DNA of 8,590 nucleotides, from NCBI GenBank assembly GCA_012799845.1, contig JAAZKL010000224.1, positions 1-8,590 on the forward strand. Reading direction: 5' to 3'. The notes under the pieces are model-generated. The model saw nothing but the letters and a program-made list of their open reading frames with translations, did no database searches and was not told the DNA's origin. The DNA is from Clostridiaceae bacterium. GTDB lineage: Bacteria > Bacillota > Clostridia > Acetivibrionales > DTU013. Below, piece by piece: positions 6,892 through 8,590 of the stretch. Made by a program: the position numbers and the translations under genes. Each line of letters opens with the position of its first letter. The stretch's first letter is position 1.

Positions 6892-7224
6892 TCAAAACTT
6901 TTCCGTTATCTTGCGATGGATCTCATTATTATTGCATTTGCCTGCGCACGTGTTGCACTGTCTCGCAGCATCAACTTGATCAGGCAAAAGTTCCAATTTA
7001 CGTTCCGGATATTGGAGAAGATAGCACACAACATACAGCGCTATGATCGCAGAACCGTAAACAGCAATATGTGTAATTTTCAGACTGTGTGATGAAAAGT
7101 TATCAATGATTTTCTGAAAATAGCGGGAACTGAAACTTTGTGCAAATGCCCGACAAAAGCCCATAAAGAGATAGAGAAGCATAAGATATCTATACTTCTT
7201 TGCAATGCATATCAAGTGTTTCAT
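6892..7224 (-). pseudogene. Truncated 5' remnant of an ABC exporter (transmembrane/ATPase type) gene
   Basis: The ATG at 7224 has a strong ribosome binding site (AAAGGAG, 7 nt spacing). The first about 78 residues look like the start of an ABC type-1 exporter half-transporter: a basic N-terminus, TM1 (about 12-32), the RYFQKIIDNF motif that follows TM1 in these proteins, TM2 (about 50-70) and LLQYPERKLE. The usual continuation (a long intracellular loop, four more helices, Walker A, signature and Walker B motifs) is missing. After about base 6990 the frame encodes 32 residues of unrelated, Cys/Asn-rich character ending at TGA 6892, and no nucleotide-binding domain exists before the neighbouring gene at 6840. 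A full protein would need about 570-600 residues. It is therefore a deletion remnant; translation of a short membrane peptide is still possible. The recognition is by pattern and the downstream 100 bp are of unknown origin. Confidence 0.65.
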
Positions 7225-7339
7225 AACCGTACTCCTTTACATAATAATTTGGGATAATGAGAAGTACGGTTGAACCTGGCCGCGATTTATTTCATATAGC
7301 TCAGTACAGTCCGCGGCAACATCTTCAACCGTACTGAGC
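7225..7339 (-). promoter_or_regulatory. Translational attenuator with mutually exclusive helices
   Basis: In the minus-strand RNA four segments occur in order: 1 (7339-7324, within the leader ORF), 2 (7307-7299), 3 (7274-7260) and 4 (7236-7225, ribosome binding site of the ABC gene). Segment 1 pairs with 2 over 9 bp (GCTCAGTAC/GTACTGAGC) or with 3 over 12 perfect bp (AGTACGGTTGAA/TTCAACCGTACT). A nested 6-bp GC helix (7317-7312 with 7284-7279) accompanies the 1:3 form. Segment 3 pairs with 4 over 12 bp (AACCGTACTTCT/AGGAGTACGGTT, one G-U), burying the AGGAG that drives translation from 7224. The G-U is only tolerated in minus-strand RNA. No T run follows any helix, so control should be at translation, not termination. 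Confidence 0.65.
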
Positions 7340-7364
7340 AGTTACCTCGTTTATTTCTCATCAT
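7287..7364 (-). CDS. 25-codon leader peptide upstream of ABC exporter remnant
   Basis: A short ORF begins ATGATG at 7364, with AAAGGAG 8 nt upstream, one of the best ribosome binding sites in the window, and ends at TAA 7287. The product reads MMRNKRGNCSVRLK then MLPRTVLSYMK. It contains R3-N4-K5 and R12-L13-K14, both of the Arg/Lys-X-Arg/Lys type at which macrolide-bound ribosomes stall in known resistance leader peptides (for example MsrA and ErmD leaders, which contain RLK/RLR). Its coding region overlaps segments 1 and 2 of the helix system, so ribosome position on this ORF must affect which helix forms. A regulatory leader is the best reading; a small secreted or modified peptide is the alternative, though no leader-processing motif is visible. 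Confidence 0.6.
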   Translation of the reverse strand: MMRNKRGNCSVRLKMLPRTVLSYMK

Positions 7365-7424
7365 GAGTTCATCTCCTTTGATAATCTATAAAAATTATAA
7401 ATCGAGAAGCCATTCAAAATCACT

Positions 7425-7453
7425 ATTATAAGCAAAATCTACCGTCCATCCAA
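7425..7453 (-). promoter_or_regulatory. Promoter candidate for the leader/ABC transcript
   Basis: On the minus strand TTGGAT (7453-7448) and a perfect TATAAT (7430-7425) are separated by 17 nt. Transcription would start near 7418, giving a 5' leader of about 55 nt before the leader ORF. The -35 lies inside the last codons of the NUDIX gene. Read-through from the NUDIX gene is also possible because no terminator is visible between them. Confidence 0.45.
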
Positions 7454-7963
7454 TGCTGCCAGCAGAAATTTATAATGTGTTTTGAAAGGCATAAGCATAG
7501 CATATTTTGACTCTATCATTGTCCTGAATTGCTCAAGCGGAACATATGATACTTCTTTCACTTCGTTATCGCAGAAAGAGTACTCTTCTGCAGAAATATC
7601 CGTTCTGTAAAGAAAAACGTCATGTATCTCATTTTCAAAATATCCGTCAGCCTCTAAATACTCTCGGCAAGTAAACAGGTACCGGAGCTTGTCCAGTTCC
7701 AGATCGATGCCGAGTTCTTCTTTCCCTTCGCGTATAGCTGCTTCCACAACTGTTTCACCAGTTCGGATATGTCCCGAAAATGAAATATCCATCATATTTG
7801 GGAACTTGACCTGACTATTTCGGGTTTGCAGCAGTATCTCATCATTGGAGTTCATGATCCATACGCAAACACCTTTATGAATAAGTGCTTTTCTATGAGC
7901 CTCGTATTTTTCTTCGGTGCCGCATTTTTGGCCTAATTCGTCATAGATATCGATCAGTTCCAT
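7439..7963 (-). CDS. NUDIX hydrolase
   Basis: Protein of 174 aa with a clear NUDIX box at residues 64-86: G64, E70, R78-E79 and E82-E83-x-G85, with the catalytic REx2EE core intact. One position normally occupied by a bulky hydrophobic residue (after RE) is Gly80. The N-terminus MELIDIYDELGQKCG followed by HKGVCVWI and EILLQTRN is the arrangement seen in NUDIX proteins related to IPP isomerase (YfcD-like), which usually hydrolyse nucleoside diphosphate derivatives; the substrate cannot be told from sequence. GGAGG lies 6 nt before the ATG. It has its own promoter (8017-8045). The region is noticeably more AT-rich than the sigma and proC genes. It may be co-transcribed with the leader/ABC remnant downstream. 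Confidence 0.92.
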   Translation of the reverse strand: MELIDIYDELGQKCGTEEKYEAHRKALIHKGVCVWIMNSNDEILLQTRNSQVKFPNMMDISFSGHIRTGETVVEAAIREGKEELGIDLELDKLRYLFTCREYLEADGYFENEIHDVFLYRTDISAEEYSFCDNEVKEVSYVPLEQFRTMIESKYAMLMPFKTHYKFLLAALDGR

Positions 7964-8016
7964 ATGATACCTCCTCCCGCATAAGGCAGAAATTCCAAAT
8001 TAACCAATATATTCTG

Positions 8017-8045
8017 ACTATAATAATTCTAACAGCAAAGGTCAA
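8017..8045 (-). promoter_or_regulatory. Promoter of the NUDIX gene
   Basis: Minus-strand TTGACC (8045-8040) and TATAGT (8022-8017) are separated by 17 nt, each box matching the sigma-A consensus at five of six positions. Transcription would begin about 45 nt before the NUDIX ATG. The -35 box lies inside one arm of the palindrome at 8038-8064. Confidence 0.65.
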
Positions 8046-8064
8046 CCCTTTAGAGGTTGACCTT
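8038..8064. promoter_or_regulatory. 10-bp palindrome carrying divergent -35 boxes
   Basis: AAGGTCAACC (8038-8047) and GGTTGACCTT (8055-8064) are perfect inverted repeats around CTTTAGA. Because each arm contains TTGACC, the element supplies a -35 box in both directions: leftward to the NUDIX gene and rightward to the candidate small RNA. It could also be an operator whose ligand would block both promoters at once. Confidence 0.6.
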
Positions 8065-8084
8065 CTCAGTATCAATTATATACC
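8057..8084 (+). promoter_or_regulatory. Candidate rightward promoter
   Basis: TTGACC at 8057-8062, a 16-nt spacer and TATACC at 8079-8084, giving a predicted start near A8091. The -10 is only moderate (four of six) but lies within ATTATATACC, offering alternatives. The terminator at 8176-8206 on the same strand supports transcription in this direction. Confidence 0.45.
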
Positions 8085-8090
8085 ATTTTT

Positions 8091-8206
8091 ATTACAGCAC
8101 CGGAGATACTTTTATCTCCATATTTACCGCCTGCGGCGGTAATGTGCAATAATAAATACCCGTTTCTTTCTCTATACGGCAGTCCTTAATGGGTTGCCGT
8201 TTTTAT
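8091..8206 (+). ncRNA. Candidate structured small RNA of about 116 nt
   Basis: Between the rightward promoter and a + strand terminator lie two perfect hairpins: GGAGATA/TATCTCC (8102-8119, 4-nt loop) and TTACCGCC/GGCGGTAA (8124-8142, 3-nt loop). The transcript would end in the terminator hairpin (8176-8200). The longest ATG-started reading here is 15 codons at 8142 without a ribosome binding site, so a non-coding role is more likely. I do not recognise the RNA family. It is a prediction from structure and flanking signals only. Confidence 0.4.
8176..8206 (+). terminator. Rho-independent terminator, + strand
   Basis: ACGGCAGTCC (8176-8185) pairs with GGGTTGCCGT (8191-8200) over 10 bp including two G-U pairs, with loop TTAAT, and runs straight into TTTTTATCT. 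The G-U pairs only form in the + strand RNA, which fixes the orientation and implies a rightward transcript ending here. Confidence 0.6.
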
Positions 8207-8430
8207 CTCATGTAAGTGATGCCGCCTTTTGCCACGAAGCAAACGAACACCCCATAAAACAAACCTTTACTCAAAAAGCAATCGATATACCTGCAAAGCA
8301 ACCCTTTACATTTGAGGCAGTCCGCTGCGACCGCTGAAAGTAAGAAAAACCCGTCCCAAAAATGACTCCGGGGGCTGGTTGCTTTGTGCCTCGAAGGGCT
8401 GACCCCCCCTTATAATGAGGGATTTTAGGT
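8207..8430. other. Stretch without a recognisable gene
   Basis: No reading frame here has protein-like composition with a ribosome binding site; the minus-strand frame at 8306-8512 is low-quality and crosses a terminator hairpin. Two features stand out: a 10-bp long-range complement, CAAAGCAACC (8294-8303) with GGTTGCTTTG (8377-8386), and GAGGCA (8314-8319) with TGCCTC (8387-8392), which cross in pseudoknot order. The stretch may be the debris of a lost gene or another RNA element. Confidence 0.4.
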
Positions 8431-8467
8431 AAAAAAGAACAGCAGATATTTCTATCAGTATCTGCTG
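8431..8467 (-). terminator. Minus-strand rho-independent terminator
   Basis: CAGCAGATA (8440-8448) and TATCTGCTG (8459-8467) form a perfect 9-bp stem with a 10-nt loop. Read on the minus strand, the stem is followed by TTCTTTTTTACC, a good T tract. It should end a leftward transcript that begins to the right of base 8590. The last about 120 bases of the window contain only short unidentified frames on both strands. Confidence 0.65.
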
Positions 8468-8590
8468 CCTTATTTGGTCAGACTGTCCGAAAACACATGC
8501 TAAATGAAACAACTATGTAAAAATCTTTTGGGAAGTCAACAAAACAACAATCCAGAACTGCTTGAAACACAGGAAAACACTGTATTTCGA

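Noticed and set aside
6850..6979. Short + strand frame after the anti-sigma gene and a weak hairpin at 6868-6889
   Set aside because: The frame has no ribosome binding site and overlaps the ABC remnant in antisense. The hairpin has mismatches and no immediate T run, so I do not call a terminator.
7225..7380. T-box or metabolite riboswitch upstream of the ABC remnant
   Set aside because: No T-box sequence, specifier-loop arrangement or terminator T run is seen; the helices overlap a translated-looking leader ORF, which fits ribosome-controlled attenuation better.
8306..8512. 68-codon minus-strand frame in the right-hand gene-free stretch
   Set aside because: It spans the terminator hairpin at 8431-8467, has no ribosome binding site, and its composition is not protein-like.
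1..8590. CRISPR array, transposase or complete insertion sequence, tRNA, rRNA
   Set aside because: No regularly spaced repeats, no transposase motifs with terminal inverted repeats, and no cloverleaf or rRNA-like sequence were seen on either strand.

Overview
The window looks like a chromosomal segment of a Bacillota bacterium, most likely class Clostridia. The evidence is strong AGGAGG-type ribosome binding sites, a SatD/DUF3307 gene pair, an ECF sigma factor overlapping a single-pass anti-sigma-like gene, a copper-amine-oxidase-type stalk protein and moderate GC. These assignments rest on reading motifs by eye; no database search was possible.

Layout, left to right. (1) 1-764, + strand: the C-terminal part of a secreted or membrane-anchored protein of the DUF4367/anti-sigma-partner type, with a Ser/Pro/Glu-rich repeat linker; its start lies outside the window. 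(2) 1026-1685, - strand: an exported protein combining a stalk domain with a BsuPI-like domain, facing gene 1 across a terminator region. (3) 1974-3566, - strand: a two-gene operon, satD-like then a DUF3307 membrane protein, behind an extended -10 promoter overlapped by two tandem near-identical palindromes. (4) 3742-4581, - strand: a ProC/ComER-family NAD(P)-dependent oxidoreductase. (5) 4862-6840, + strand: an ECF sigma factor whose stop overlaps the start of a 473-aa single-pass membrane anti-sigma-like protein. (6) 6892-7364, - strand: the decayed 5' end of an ABC exporter gene preceded by an intact 25-codon leader ORF and a set of mutually exclusive RNA helices, one of which buries the ABC ribosome binding site. 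(7) 7439-7963, - strand: a NUDIX hydrolase. (8) 7964-8590: no convincing protein gene, but a palindrome carrying divergent -35 boxes, a candidate ~116-nt structured RNA with its own terminator on the + strand, and a terminator on the - strand for a transcript entering from the right.

Working logic: the window is a patchwork of small regulatory modules (sigma/anti-sigma, self-regulated satD operon, leader-controlled ABC exporter) rather than one pathway. The most notable item is the leader/attenuator at 7225-7380. It resembles antibiotic-responsive translational attenuators: a short leader peptide with Arg-X-Lys motifs, competing helices and a sequestered ribosome binding site. The transporter it should control is now only about 78 recognisable codons long. 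The second is the SatD operator array, the third the divergent promoter/small RNA locus at 8017-8206.
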